Shown here: positions 16,402-24,784 of the stretch, one piece after another
How the letters are laid out: each line of letters opens with the position of its first letter
Numbering within the stretch: the stretch's first letter is position 1
Assembly (NCBI GenBank): GCA_001825665.1
Contig: MHXZ01000115.1
Span: 1-35,100, forward strand
Length of the DNA stretch: 35,100 nt
Direction: 5' to 3'
Origin: Planctomycetes bacterium GWF2_41_51
Lineage (GTDB): Bacteria; Planctomycetota; Phycisphaerae; Sedimentisphaerales; UBA12454
The notes under the pieces: generated by a model
What the model was told of the DNA's origin: nothing
The model's input: only the letters and a program-made list of their open reading frames with translations
Database searches by the model: none
Program-made: the position numbers and the translations under genes

Positions 16402-16941
16402 ATGAAACGATTGATAGGTTATTTTCTTAAAGGGCTTTTAGTTTTTGTCCCGGCTGCCATAACCGTTTTAATTATATTTTGGGCTATTAAAGAATTCGAC
16501 AGCCTTTTAGGAAGCCCGATTCCCGGCCTTGGTTTTATCGCTGCGCTTGCGTTCATTACGCTGATTGGTTTTTTGGCATCCAACTACATAGGTAATAAAT
16601 TATTTTTACTTTTGGATAAACTTTTTACAAGATTGCCGGTTATTAAAATGTTCTACGCCGCAATCAGGGATTTGATTCAGGCTTTTGCGGGCGAAAGAAA
16701 AAGTTTCGATAAGCCTGTAATTGTCGAACTTACCACCGGCGGCCCAAAGGCAATAGGATTTATTACGCAGGAAGATTTAGGGTTTTTATCTATGCCCGGA
16801 AATGTTGCAGTTTATTTTCCGCAATCGTATAATTTCGCAGGTTCAGTTTTAATTTTTCCGGCCGAAAGAGTCGCTCCTATGAATATCGAAAGTTCAAAAG
16901 CTATGACTTTCGTTGTTTCAGGCGGAGTTTCAGGAAAATAA
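16402..16941 (+). CDS. DUF502 family membrane protein
   Basis: A 179-residue inner-membrane protein with two membrane helices (about residues 7-28 and 43-62), then a soluble domain. The family pattern is visible in GLLVFVPAAITVLIIFWA, LFTRLPVIKMFYAAIRDL and the Gly/Pro-containing FLSMPGNVAVYFPQSYNFAGS. The biochemical function is unknown; bacterial and plant relatives exist. AAGGAG at 16391-16396 supports the start. It sits 36 bases after prfB. Confidence 0.9.
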   Translation: MKRLIGYFLKGLLVFVPAAITVLIIFWAIKEFDSLLGSPIPGLGFIAALAFITLIGFLASNYIGNKLFLLLDKLFTRLPVIKMFYAAIRDLIQAFAGERKSFDKPVIVELTTGGPKAIGFITQEDLGFLSMPGNVAVYFPQSYNFAGSVLIFPAERVAPMNIESSKAMTFVVSGGVSGK

Positions 16942-17009
16942 TCCGTGAAATCTTCAGAATGAGCGATTAAAATAAGTGCATAATTTTTTTTAGTTTTTTA
17001 GGAGCAGTT

Positions 17010-18524
17010 ATGACTATGAAAATTGATGTTAAAGCCGCTAAAGCGGATGTGTTGAAATTTAAAGCTGATTGTTTGGCTTTTGGTGTTTACAGTGATGTAA
17101 AAAACAGCGACATTCTCGAATCGCTCGATAAAAAACTTGAAGGTGCAATTTCACGATTAAAAAAACTCGGCGATTTCAAAGCGAAAGCAGGAAGCAGCAT
17201 TTTCCTTTACACTCACGGTAAGATTGCCGCTGAACGAATTTTACTCATCGGCTTCGGCGAGAAGAAAACCGCAACAATGGACACTTTCAGAAAGACCGCA
17301 TCGAAAGCAGCTTATGAAGCAATAAACGTTGGCGCAAAAACACTTGCGATTTGCCTGCATTATGACGAACAGGACAGTAATTTTGAAAAACTTGGAAAAG
17401 TCATTGCAGAAGCTGTTCATTTCGGCGCATACAGATATGACGAATTTCTTACATCAACAGAAAATGGCGGGAGCAAATCTCTTTCAGTAACTGTAATCAA
17501 TGACAGTCAGAAAAATATTGTAAAGCTTGCAGCAGGTATAAAAATCGGTCAGGTTATCGCAAAAGCACAAAATTACGCCAGAACACTTTGCAACCGCCCC
17601 GCCAATGTTTTATATCCCGCACAATTTGCCGCCGAAGCAAAAAAAATCGCAGCTTCTGTTCAAGGACTCAGATGCACCGTTATCGATGAAAAACAAATGG
17701 CACAAAAAAATATGGGCGGCATTTTATCCGTTGGCAAAGGCTCGATTAACAAGCCGCGAATGATAATCATCAAATACACACCGAAAGGCAAAGCAAAAAA
17801 TTCCGAGCCGATAGCCCTCGTCGGCAAAGCTATAACATTCGATTCGGGTGGAATAAGCATAAAGCCATCGGGCGATATGCATGAAATGAAATACGATATG
17901 ACCGGCGGCGCAGCAGTTCTTATGACGATGCAGATTATTGCGGCTTTGAAACTGCCGTTGAATGTTTACGGGATTATTTGTGCCGCGGAGAACAGACCTG
18001 ATGGCGGAAGCTTCCTGCCGGGCGATATCATTACAACCTTCAGCGGCAAAACCATCGAAGTCCTCAACACCGATGCCGAAGGCAGATTGGTTTTAAGTGA
18101 TGGATTGGAACAGGCAAGACAATTGAAATGCAAAACGGCGATTGATATCGCGACACTGACAGGCGCATGCGTCGTCGCTCTTGGCAAACACAAAGCCGGA
18201 CTTTTCAGCAATGACGAAAAACTCACTGAAAAACTCAAAGCCGCCGCCGCAGACAGCAGCGAACCGGTCTGGCAATTGCCTTATGAACAACTTTATGCCG
18301 ATGAAATTAAAGGCAAAATCGCGGACTTGAAAAATATTGGCGGAAGATGGGGCGGCGCCTGCATCGGTGCGGCCTTTGTCGGCGAGTTCGCAAAAGATAT
18401 GGCATGGGCACATCTCGACATCGCAGGACCAATGGACGCATCAGACCCCATGAAAAGCTATACACAGGCAGGCTCAATCGGTTTCGGTGTCCGGCTTCTG
18501 ACAAGTTATCTGATGAATTATTAG
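17010..18524 (+). CDS. pepA: Leucyl aminopeptidase (M17 family)
   Basis: At 504 residues it has the usual cytosolic leucine aminopeptidase length. The enzyme removes N-terminal residues from peptides and forms hexamers. The C-terminal catalytic domain has [17 protein letters not shown] and YDMTGGAAV (metal and catalytic residues) and the family signature NTDAEGRL at 353-360. The N-terminal domain (about 1-165) is of the macro-like fold expected for M17. AGGAG precedes the ATG; a second in-frame ATG lies two codons on. folE follows after 10 bases. Confidence 0.96.
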   Translation: MTMKIDVKAAKADVLKFKADCLAFGVYSDVKNSDILESLDKKLEGAISRLKKLGDFKAKAGSSIFLYTHGKIAAERILLIGFGEKKTATMDTFRKTASKAAYEAINVGAKTLAICLHYDEQDSNFEKLGKVIAEAVHFGAYRYDEFLTSTENGGSKSLSVTVINDSQKNIVKLAAGIKIGQVIAKAQNYARTLCNRPANVLYPAQFAAEAKKIAASVQGLRCTVIDEKQMAQKNMGGILSVGKGSINKPRMIIIKYTPKGKAKNSEPIALVGKAITFDSGGISIKPSGDMHEMKYDMTGGAAVLMTMQIIAALKLPLNVYGIICAAENRPDGGSFLPGDIITTFSGKTIEVLNTDAEGRLVLSDGLEQARQLKCKTAIDIATLTGACVVALGKHKAGLFSNDEKLTEKLKAAAADSSEPVWQLPYEQLYADEIKGKIADLKNIGGRWGGACIGAAFVGEFAKDMAWAHLDIAGPMDASDPMKSYTQAGSIGFGVRLLTSYLMNY

Positions 18525-18534
18525 AAAGTTTACA

Positions 18535-19107
18535 ATGGCTAAAAAAAAGGTAGATATTGGAAAAATTGAAAAAGCAGTAACGGATATTCTTCTGGCGATT
18601 GGCGAAGACATTAACAGGGAAGGCCTTAAACTTACGCCGAAACGTGTCGCCGGAATGTATGCAGAATTGCTCGCCGGAGAATCGGAAGACCCGACTCAAT
18701 ACATAAAAAGCGTTTTCAATGAAAAATGCGATGAAATAATTTTGCTTCGTGACATCCCCTTTTACAGTGTTTGCGAACACCACATGATGCCCTTCATCGG
18801 CAAAGCTCACGTCGCTTATTTGCCGCAGGATTGCGTTCTCGGCGTAAGCAAACTTGCGCGTGTTGTCGATTGTTTCGCACGAAGGCTTCAGATTCAGGAA
18901 AGATTGACCTCGCAAATCGCGGATTTTCTTATTGAGCATATAAATCCCCAGGGCGTCGCTGTCGTCATCGAAGCATCGCATAGCTGCATGACAATTCGCG
19001 GAATTAAGAAACCCGGCTCAACAATGGTGACAAGTGCGCTTCGTGGAATCTTCAAGAAAGACCCCCGAAGCAGAGCGGAAGTTTTAAGCCTGATGCACAA
19101 TGCATAA
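18535..19107 (+). CDS. folE: GTP cyclohydrolase I
   Basis: The 190-residue enzyme turns GTP into 7,8-dihydroneopterin triphosphate, the entry to folate and to queuosine/deazapurine pathways. Zinc ligands Cys80 and His83 (VCEHHMMPF) and Cys151 ([10 protein letters not shown]) are present, together with [11 protein letters not shown] near the N terminus and the C-terminal [12 protein letters not shown]. The last 8 bases overlap the start of the T-fold gene, so the two are translationally coupled and probably act in sequence. Confidence 0.97.
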   Translation: MAKKKVDIGKIEKAVTDILLAIGEDINREGLKLTPKRVAGMYAELLAGESEDPTQYIKSVFNEKCDEIILLRDIPFYSVCEHHMMPFIGKAHVAYLPQDCVLGVSKLARVVDCFARRLQIQERLTSQIADFLIEHINPQGVAVVIEASHSCMTIRGIKKPGSTMVTSALRGIFKKDPRSRAEVLSLMHNA

Positions 19108-19915
19108 ACTATCGAGACAGGTGCGTTTTGCGATTGACCCTTTAGCCGGTTCTCAGGAAATGGGCGCAAATTCATATTGTGCAAAACCTACATCCGAAGG
19201 TCTTGCATTTTATTTCTCATTATGGGTACAGCTCGAAAGCGATGCCGACCCGGATACAGGTTTTGTTGTCAATGTTACAGAGATTGATAGAGTTATCAGA
19301 GGCAAAGTTGTCTCGCTGTTTGAAAAGTTTGTGAAAAAAAAATTAGCCCTCGGCTCAGCCGGGGGGTTTTTTTCTGCCGTTCAAGGCATTTTAAGTGAAT
19401 CCTGGCAAACTATCGAAAATGACTTTTTACCTGCTAAAATCAGCAGTCTTTGCGTCGAACTTATGCCCTCAAGAAAAATCACAATTAAAGAAAGGACAGG
19501 CGGTATGCTTTACTTTTCTGAAAAATTCGAATTTTCCTCAAGCCACACTTTATGGAACAATAAATTTTCAGACGCTGAGAATTTTAAAATATTCGGCAAA
19601 TGCGCTAACCTCCGCGGCCACGGACACAATTACATTATCGAGGTAACAATAAAAACAACTCAACCGAGTCGCGACCATAATGAAGCGGTCAATGCCGGCC
19701 AATTCCAGCGTATAGTCGATAAATATTTTATGAATATTGTCGACCATAAAAATTTGAACGAAGATGTGGAATATTTCAAAAAAGCCAATCCTACGGTTGA
19801 AAATATCGCGGAATTTGCGTTCAAAAGCCTTGAAGGAAAATTCGATTCCTGCGAACTTGATTGCGTTACTGTTTGGGAAAACGACCGCACTTTTTGCACT
19901 TACCGAAACGATTAA
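19100..19915 (+). CDS. queD: Tandem T-fold 6-pyruvoyltetrahydropterin synthase / QueD-like protein
   Basis: The 271-residue protein is two T-fold domains in a row. The C-terminal domain (about 136-271) is complete: zinc ligands His149 and His174/His176 (GHGHNY), nucleophile Cys168 (FGKC), VDHKNLNED and PTVENIAEF. The N-terminal domain (about 1-130) keeps the [16 protein letters not shown] and TIENDFLPA positions but lacks the zinc histidines, so it is probably non-catalytic. QueD makes 6-carboxytetrahydropterin from the FolE product, whereas PTPS makes a related pterin; I cannot choose between them with certainty. A terminator-like hairpin lies between the domains (19347-19373). An internal ATG at 19505, with AAAGGA at 19491, could start the C-terminal domain alone. 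Confidence 0.85.
   Translation: MHKLSRQVRFAIDPLAGSQEMGANSYCAKPTSEGLAFYFSLWVQLESDADPDTGFVVNVTEIDRVIRGKVVSLFEKFVKKKLALGSAGGFFSAVQGILSESWQTIENDFLPAKISSLCVELMPSRKITIKERTGGMLYFSEKFEFSSSHTLWNNKFSDAENFKIFGKCANLRGHGHNYIIEVTIKTTQPSRDHNEAVNAGQFQRIVDKYFMNIVDHKNLNEDVEYFKKANPTVENIAEFAFKSLEGKFDSCELDCVTVWENDRTFCTYRND
19347..19373 (+). terminator. Terminator-like hairpin inside the T-fold gene
   Basis: CCCTCGGC (19347-19354) pairs with GCCGGGGG (19358-19365) around TCA, allowing one G-T pair, and is followed by a T7 run (19367-19373). It has the form of an intrinsic terminator but lies within an open frame. Transcripts could end here, leaving only the N-terminal domain coding region; alternatively it is incidental or suppressed by translation. 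Confidence 0.5.
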
Positions 19916-19917
19916 TC

Positions 19918-20715
19918 TCAATAGTTCGGTTTTGTCTTTCGTCTTGCAGAAAACTTTTTAGAATATTTTTTAACTCTGCGTACAAGTTTCTCAATCTTCT
20001 CAGGCTTTTCTTTTCCTGCGTAAGTTTCAATAAGCTTTCTTCGTATCGGCTCATCGAAATACTTATCAATCATACTGTAATGAAGCCTGCCGAGGTCTTC
20101 CATCTTCTCGTTTGGGTTCGTTACGTGTCTTTTCATTCTGTTTAAGTCGATAAACGAAAATGTATATTCCTCATTCTCCCTGCTTATAAATATATGCCAT
20201 ACATATAAATCCGGAAGGCTTATCCAGCTATTATGAATTTTTTTAATTTCATTCCCAAGCGATTTAATCAAATTTTCCTTTTCCTCGCCTGTCATTTGCC
20301 CCCAGTTTTGTGCGATGAAGTCTGTAAGGCATTGTCCCTTTAGTTCTTCGGTTATGATAAACGATTTTCTTTCGAATCCCAATCGAAGCTGCTCACCAAA
20401 GCAAACACAATGCGGTGCTCCGATATTATTTTTCTCAAGCAGTTTGATATTGCTCCACTCAAAAGCAGCCTGTGTACAGAATTTCCCAGTGTTCAAAAAA
20501 GCGAATATCGTATCTTTTAAATGACAATGACGGAACCGTTTTAAGAAGAAGTTTTTATCTACACCATCAATTTTCAACTGAAAGATACTGACATTCCGCC
20601 TGTGATTGCTGTTTATGCGTTTTTTTTGTATGCGATGATAGAAATCTTCAAACGTTTTCAAACCGTTTTCGGCAAAAATCTTCTTCCATGTATCCGAACA
20701 AAAAACTTTTTCCAT
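19918..20715 (-). CDS. WaaP/InaA-like lipopolysaccharide core kinase family protein
   Basis: The 265-residue protein resembles the Kdo/WaaP kinase family, which has a protein-kinase-like fold. Visible features are NFFLKRFRH (about 54-62, with the likely ATP-binding Lys), SFIITEELKGQCLTDFI (hinge) and the catalytic-region pattern LPDLYVWHIFI followed by FSFIDLNRMKR (about 165-195). The C terminus is Lys/Arg-rich (KKYSKKFSARRKTK). The family phosphorylates lipopolysaccharide core sugars; the actual acceptor here is unknown. It starts one base after the lepA stop, on the same strand, so it is probably co-transcribed with lepA, an odd pairing. Confidence 0.8.
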   Translation of the reverse strand: MEKVFCSDTWKKIFAENGLKTFEDFYHRIQKKRINSNHRRNVSIFQLKIDGVDKNFFLKRFRHCHLKDTIFAFLNTGKFCTQAAFEWSNIKLLEKNNIGAPHCVCFGEQLRLGFERKSFIITEELKGQCLTDFIAQNWGQMTGEEKENLIKSLGNEIKKIHNSWISLPDLYVWHIFISRENEEYTFSFIDLNRMKRHVTNPNEKMEDLGRLHYSMIDKYFDEPIRRKLIETYAGKEKPEKIEKLVRRVKKYSKKFSARRKTKPNY

Positions 20716-20716
20716 T

Positions 20717-22513
20717 TTATTCGCTTGTATCGAGAATGCTCATAAAGGCTTTTTGAGGAATCTGCACGCTGCCTATATTTTTCATTCTCTTTTTGCCTTC
20801 CTTTTGTTTTTTCAATACTTTCATTTTACGTGTAACGTCGCCGCCGTAAAGTTTCGCGGTTACGTCTTTTCTGAAAGCCTTAATCGATTCACGCGCGATA
20901 ATTTTGCCGCCGATTGCCGCCTGCAATGGAATTTCGAACTGATGGCGGGGAATTGCTTTACGAAGTTTAAGCAGCAGTTTTCTGCCTCGCGATTCGGCAT
21001 TGGAACGATGCACGATAAGGCTTAAAGCGTCAACTGCGTCTTTATTAATAAGAATTTCAATTCGTACAAGGTCTGCCGCTTCGAAGCCTAAAAGCTCATA
21101 ATCCATCGTCGCGTAGCCTTTGCTTATGCCCTTGAGCTGGTCATAAAAATCATAAACGATTTCGGCAAGGGGAGCACGGAACACCATCATCACACGCGTA
21201 ACACTGATATAATCAGTTTTCAAAAGCACGCATCTTCGCTGCTCTGCTAACTGCATAATCGCGCCAATTCCGTCTTTTGGCGTTATAATTTCAAGTTTAA
21301 CAATCGGTTCGCGCAGCTCCTCGATTTTTGTCGGCTCCGGAAGCTGACTTGGCGAATCGACTCTGATTACTTCGTTGTCAGTGGTGAGAATTTCATAAGT
21401 TACCGTCGGCGCGGTCTGAACGACTTCGATATCGTTCTCGCGTTCGAGACGCTCCTGTATAATTTCCATGTGCAGCATACCGAGAAAACCGCAGCGAAAA
21501 CCGAAACCAAGCGCAGGACTGTTCTGCGGGAAAAACGAAAAGCTCGCATCGTTCAGTGAAAGTTTTTCAAAAGCCGAGCGAAGCTGCGTATATTCCGTAT
21601 TATTGCCGGGATAAAAATCACTGAACACCATCTGCTGCGGTTTCTTATACCCGGGCAGAGGCTTTTCAGCGGGATCGCTTACAAGCGTTATAGTATCGCC
21701 GATTGTAACATCTGAAAGATTTCTGATACTCGCGATTACATAACCTACTTCGCCGGGACCGAGTGAATCAGTGCGCTTCATTGATGGTGTAAATTTGCCC
21801 AGGTCGGAAATGAGATAAGTGCGTGCCGAACCCATCATTTTTATTTTCTGCCCCGGCAAAAGAGTACCTGAAAAAACTCTTACATAGCAAATAACGCCGC
21901 GATAGTCGTCGAAATGACTATCAAAAATCAGCGCTTTGAGGTGCGGGTCATTGTCCGGTTTTGGCCCAGGCATAAGAGTAACAATTGCATCAAGCAGTTC
22001 ATCTATGCCAATACCGCTTTTTGCGCTGATATGAAAACATTCATTTTTATTAATGCCGAGTGTGTGCTCGATTTCCTCACCCACAACATCCGCCTGTGCC
22101 GCAGGCAAATCAATTTTATTTATGACAGGAATTATCTCCAGACCGCAATCGACTGCCAGATACGCATTCGCCAAAGTTTGAGCTTCGACACCCTGCGTTG
22201 CATCGACAACGAGAATCGCGCCTTCACATGCCGTCATCGAACGCGAAACTTCGTAATGAAAATCTACGTGGCCGGGTGTATCGATAAGGTTCAGCATATA
22301 ATCTTTGCCGTCACGACTGTAATTCATCGTTACCGCCGAAGCCTTGACCGTTATGCCGCGTTCACGCTCGATGTCCATACTGTCGAGCATCTGCTCCTTG
22401 AACTCGCGCTGGCTGACTGTACCCGTCATCAGCAGAAGCCTGTCAGCTAACGTGCTCTTACCATGGTCTATGTGTGCTATAATGCAAAAATTTCGTATAT
22501 TCTCTATATTCAT
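20717..22513 (-). CDS. lepA: Elongation factor 4 (LepA)
   Basis: The 598-residue translational GTPase has the standard LepA length. The G1 motif AHIDHGKST is at residues 13-21, followed by ERERGITV (G2), DTPGHVDF (G3) and NKIDLPAA (G4). The C-terminal LepA-specific domain includes YGGDVTRKMKVLKKQKEGKK. LepA acts on stalled or mistranslocated ribosomes and in ribosome assembly. A promoter-like TATAAT is seen upstream on the minus strand; the Shine-Dalgarno is weak. Confidence 0.98.
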   Translation of the reverse strand: MNIENIRNFCIIAHIDHGKSTLADRLLLMTGTVSQREFKEQMLDSMDIERERGITVKASAVTMNYSRDGKDYMLNLIDTPGHVDFHYEVSRSMTACEGAILVVDATQGVEAQTLANAYLAVDCGLEIIPVINKIDLPAAQADVVGEEIEHTLGINKNECFHISAKSGIGIDELLDAIVTLMPGPKPDNDPHLKALIFDSHFDDYRGVICYVRVFSGTLLPGQKIKMMGSARTYLISDLGKFTPSMKRTDSLGPGEVGYVIASIRNLSDVTIGDTITLVSDPAEKPLPGYKKPQQMVFSDFYPGNNTEYTQLRSAFEKLSLNDASFSFFPQNSPALGFGFRCGFLGMLHMEIIQERLERENDIEVVQTAPTVTYEILTTDNEVIRVDSPSQLPEPTKIEELREPIVKLEIITPKDGIGAIMQLAEQRRCVLLKTDYISVTRVMMVFRAPLAEIVYDFYDQLKGISKGYATMDYELLGFEAADLVRIEILINKDAVDALSLIVHRSNAESRGRKLLLKLRKAIPRHQFEIPLQAAIGGKIIARESIKAFRKDVTAKLYGGDVTRKMKVLKKQKEGKKRMKNIGSVQIPQKAFMSILDTSE

Positions 22514-22542
22514 AAGTCTTTTTCAGGGAAATTAAAGATATT

Positions 22543-22570
22543 ATTATAACTACTTGTTTTTCCAAAGCAA
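22543..22570 (-). promoter_or_regulatory. Candidate lepA promoter
   Basis: On the minus strand TTGCTT (22570-22565), a 16-base spacer and a consensus TATAAT (22548-22543) precede the lepA ATG by about 30 bases. The -10 is perfect and the -35 is weak. Confidence 0.45.
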
Positions 22571-22664
22571 TAACGCTCTTGGGAAGTTAGGCAATAATAT
22601 ATTTATACTGCTCAAACCATCTTTGTTCATTAAATTTGTAGTTATCGGGATTTTTTCAAACGTT

Positions 22665-22687
22665 TCTGGTACAATGCTCGTACAGAG
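22665..22687 (+). promoter_or_regulatory. Candidate extended -10 promoter with GTAC dyad
   Basis: TGG-TACAAT (22667-22675) is an extended -10 without a good -35. An imperfect dyad, TCTGGTAC (22665-22672) and GTACAGA (22680-22686), overlaps it and could be an operator. It precedes the Cys-rich genes. GTAC-containing dyads occur in some copper-response sites, but no specific regulator can be named. Confidence 0.3.
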
Positions 22688-22713
22688 TATCAAGACATCT
22701 AAATACGGTATTA

Positions 22714-23127
22714 ATGAAATCAAAAACAAAAAAGATTTTAATATTATCACTGTCATTTATTGCAGCCGCAATTTTAACCGGCTATTTATATGCCGATTGC
22801 AGAGGAAAATGCGGCGAATCACACACATCCTGCCATATTAAAAAAACATCTCAAATAACAGAACAAGGCTGCTGTCATTCATCAAAACCTCTGCCGCAAA
22901 AAACATCGCAGGAGAAATGCGGGGGCAAAGGAGTATGCTGTTTTAACAATCTTCCTCCAGCCGCGACAATTAACTCGCAAAATCTAAATAATTCTTTCAT
23001 TAACGTCCTTTTCAAAAATTGTTTAACCGAATTAAATTCCAATTTGCCGGCTGAGATTTCGTCAACCGGTTCACCTCTTCAATTATATAAAAATACACAG
23101 GCAGTTCTGTGCGTTTTCGTAATCTAA
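22714..23127 (+). CDS. Small exported Cys-rich protein
   Basis: The 137-residue protein of no recognised family begins with a positively charged stretch and a hydrophobic segment (about residues 8-26, ILILSLSFIAAAILTGYLY), a signal peptide or membrane anchor. It then has ten Cys residues, eight of them within residues 29-75, including DCRGKC and two CC pairs. The C-terminal half is Asn/Ser-rich and ends in a hydrophobic VLCVFVI. The pattern suggests metal binding or disulfide formation outside the cytoplasm; this is inference. There is no clear Shine-Dalgarno. A second Cys-rich exported protein follows 66 bases later, so they may form a unit. Confidence 0.65.
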   Translation: MKSKTKKILILSLSFIAAAILTGYLYADCRGKCGESHTSCHIKKTSQITEQGCCHSSKPLPQKTSQEKCGGKGVCCFNNLPPAATINSQNLNNSFINVLFKNCLTELNSNLPAEISSTGSPLQLYKNTQAVLCVFVI

Positions 23128-23193
23128 GATTCGCCGAAAAATCTGCTTCTATTATAAAATTAATTTAATCAAATTTTTTTCGGAGAATTTTGA

Positions 23194-23457
23194 ATGTTAA
23201 AAAAAATTAGCATAATCGCATTAGTATTAGTTTTTCTTACAAGTTTAGGTTTCGCAGGCCCCGGTTGCGGCGCACACAAAAAGGAAGCAGGCAGCGAAGT
23301 AAAGGCCGCTTGCTGTACGTGTTGTGAAAAATGTGTTTGCGAAGAGTGCAAATGCTCTGAAACCTGCTGCGGCGAAAAAAGCTGTAAGGACGGTGCAGAA
23401 TGCAAATGCGAAAAATGTAAATGCAAAGCAGAAGCTGATACAAAGCATAAGCATTAA
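23194..23457 (+). CDS. Small exported metallothionein-like Cys-rich protein
   Basis: The 87-residue protein has a typical signal peptide (residues 1-21, ending SLGFAG) and a mature part with 16 Cys in about 66 residues. These are arranged as CC, CxC and CxxC pairs (CCTCCEKCVCEECKC, then CKCEKCKCK), with many Lys/Glu and a His-containing end (KHKH). This density resembles metallothioneins, but those are normally cytoplasmic, while this one appears exported. It probably binds soft metals such as Cu, Zn or Cd in the envelope; this is inference. GGAG at 23182-23185 precedes the ATG by eight bases, and a strong terminator follows. Confidence 0.8.
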   Translation: MLKKISIIALVLVFLTSLGFAGPGCGAHKKEAGSEVKAACCTCCEKCVCEECKCSETCCGEKSCKDGAECKCEKCKCKAEADTKHKH

Positions 23458-23470
23458 TTGAAAAATAAAA

Positions 23471-23496
23471 GGCTCGGATTATTCCGGGCCTTTTTT
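23471..23496 (+). terminator. Intrinsic terminator after the Cys-rich genes
   Basis: GGCTCGG (23471-23477) pairs with CCGGGCC (23484-23490), with one G-T pair, followed by six T. An A run on the other side lets it serve the convergent hemW as well. Confidence 0.88.
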
Positions 23497-23498
23497 AT

Positions 23499-24611
23499 TT
23501 AATCTGGTTCCGCAAAATCACTCAAAACGCTATCTGCCATCGGCAGAGCCTGTTGCGTAAGACTTAGCCGATTTTCATTTAACTGTAAAAGATTCAGTTT
23601 TAAATTTTTATCAATCGAATTCTTAAAAAGCTCGAAAATATCAAAACCCGTTTTTTGTTTGTATTCGGTTATATCGATTCCTCTAATCAACCTTAAACCG
23701 AGAACGGCGGTTTGACATGCTTTTTCAACAGGCATAATTTCCGTCTTTTCCCCTGCTTTATCTTCCTGCTCAATATACTTTTCAATATCATTTATGTTCT
23801 CTGTTCGCAGTCCCTCGATATAACCGCACGCAGCAGGCCCAATACCTATATAAAAGTCATTTTGCCAATATGTCAAATTATGCCTGCATTCAAAGCCGGG
23901 CTTTGCAAAATTAGAAATCTCATATTGCTGGAATCCTTCCTGTCCAAGAAGCCAAATTGCCCGTTCATACATAAGCCTGTCTAATTCTTCGTTGACAATT
24001 TTTATTTTCCCCAGCGATTTGATTTTTTCAAGCGGAGTGTTTGTTTCGTAAGTCAAACTGTATGCGCTTATATGCTGCACGTCGTTTCGGACAGCTCGTA
24101 ATAAATCCTGATGCCATGTGTTCAAATTAGAACCTGGAACTGCGAAAATCAAATCGATACTGATATTTTGAAAGCCGATTTTTTTACAGGTTTTAATCGT
24201 TTGCTCGACTTGTGCAGGCGTGTATCTTCTGCCAAGGAAAACAAGTTCATCTTCATTGAACGACTGAACGCCGATGGAAATTCGATTGACGCTTATTTCA
24301 AAAAGTTTCCGCAGAAATAATTCATTTACATCGGCAGGATTAATTTCAACTGTAAACTCCTCAGGCTGCCCTGTCAGTTTTGTAATTTCAGACAAAAATC
24401 CGCAAAGTGCAACGCTGCCGACCGAAGCCGGACTTCCGCCCCCAATATACAAAGTTTTAACTGGTTTCGCGAATGAAGAATTTTTCAGTTCCTCAATCTC
24501 GGCATTTAAAAGTTTTTGTGTATCAAACTGTGCGGGCGGCTTTGAAAAAAATCCACAGTATAAACATTTCGATTTGCAGAATGGAATGTGAACATAAACT
24601 GATTTTGCCAA
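23499..24611 (-). CDS. hemW: HemW-like radical SAM heme chaperone (CPO-III-like)
   Basis: A 370-residue radical SAM protein with the cluster motif at Cys12, Cys16 and Cys19 (HIPFCKSKCLYCGF), as in HemW and coproporphyrinogen dehydrogenase. GGGSPASV, EINPAD, RISIGVQSFNEDEL and ISIDLIFAVPG are the usual core motifs. The C-terminal HemN-type part includes YEISNFAKPGFECRHNLTYW. HemW proteins lack the extra Cys of true HemN and act in heme delivery; the motif here, HIPFCxxxCxYC, fits HemW. It ends nearly on the shared terminator and lies downstream of the membrane-protein gene. Confidence 0.92.
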   Translation of the reverse strand: MAKSVYVHIPFCKSKCLYCGFFSKPPAQFDTQKLLNAEIEELKNSSFAKPVKTLYIGGGSPASVGSVALCGFLSEITKLTGQPEEFTVEINPADVNELFLRKLFEISVNRISIGVQSFNEDELVFLGRRYTPAQVEQTIKTCKKIGFQNISIDLIFAVPGSNLNTWHQDLLRAVRNDVQHISAYSLTYETNTPLEKIKSLGKIKIVNEELDRLMYERAIWLLGQEGFQQYEISNFAKPGFECRHNLTYWQNDFYIGIGPAACGYIEGLRTENINDIEKYIEQEDKAGEKTEIMPVEKACQTAVLGLRLIRGIDITEYKQKTGFDIFELFKNSIDKNLKLNLLQLNENRLSLTQQALPMADSVLSDFAEPD

Positions 24612-24784
24612 TTCTTTTTTTATAACTACACCAAATTTCCGATAAAATTACATATAACTATGTTTTGAAAAAAAGTTGAATAATTTCATTATTTTTGGAA
24701 TTATAATAATTAGCAAAATTAAACAGAATGTAATAAGATTATAAATATATATCTGCCTTGACCAATCGCAATATTTAAAAATAT

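Noticed and set aside
22554-22841. 95-residue frame upstream of and overlapping the first Cys-rich gene
   Set aside because: No ribosome binding site; overlaps the better supported frame with a signal peptide and patterned Cys residues.
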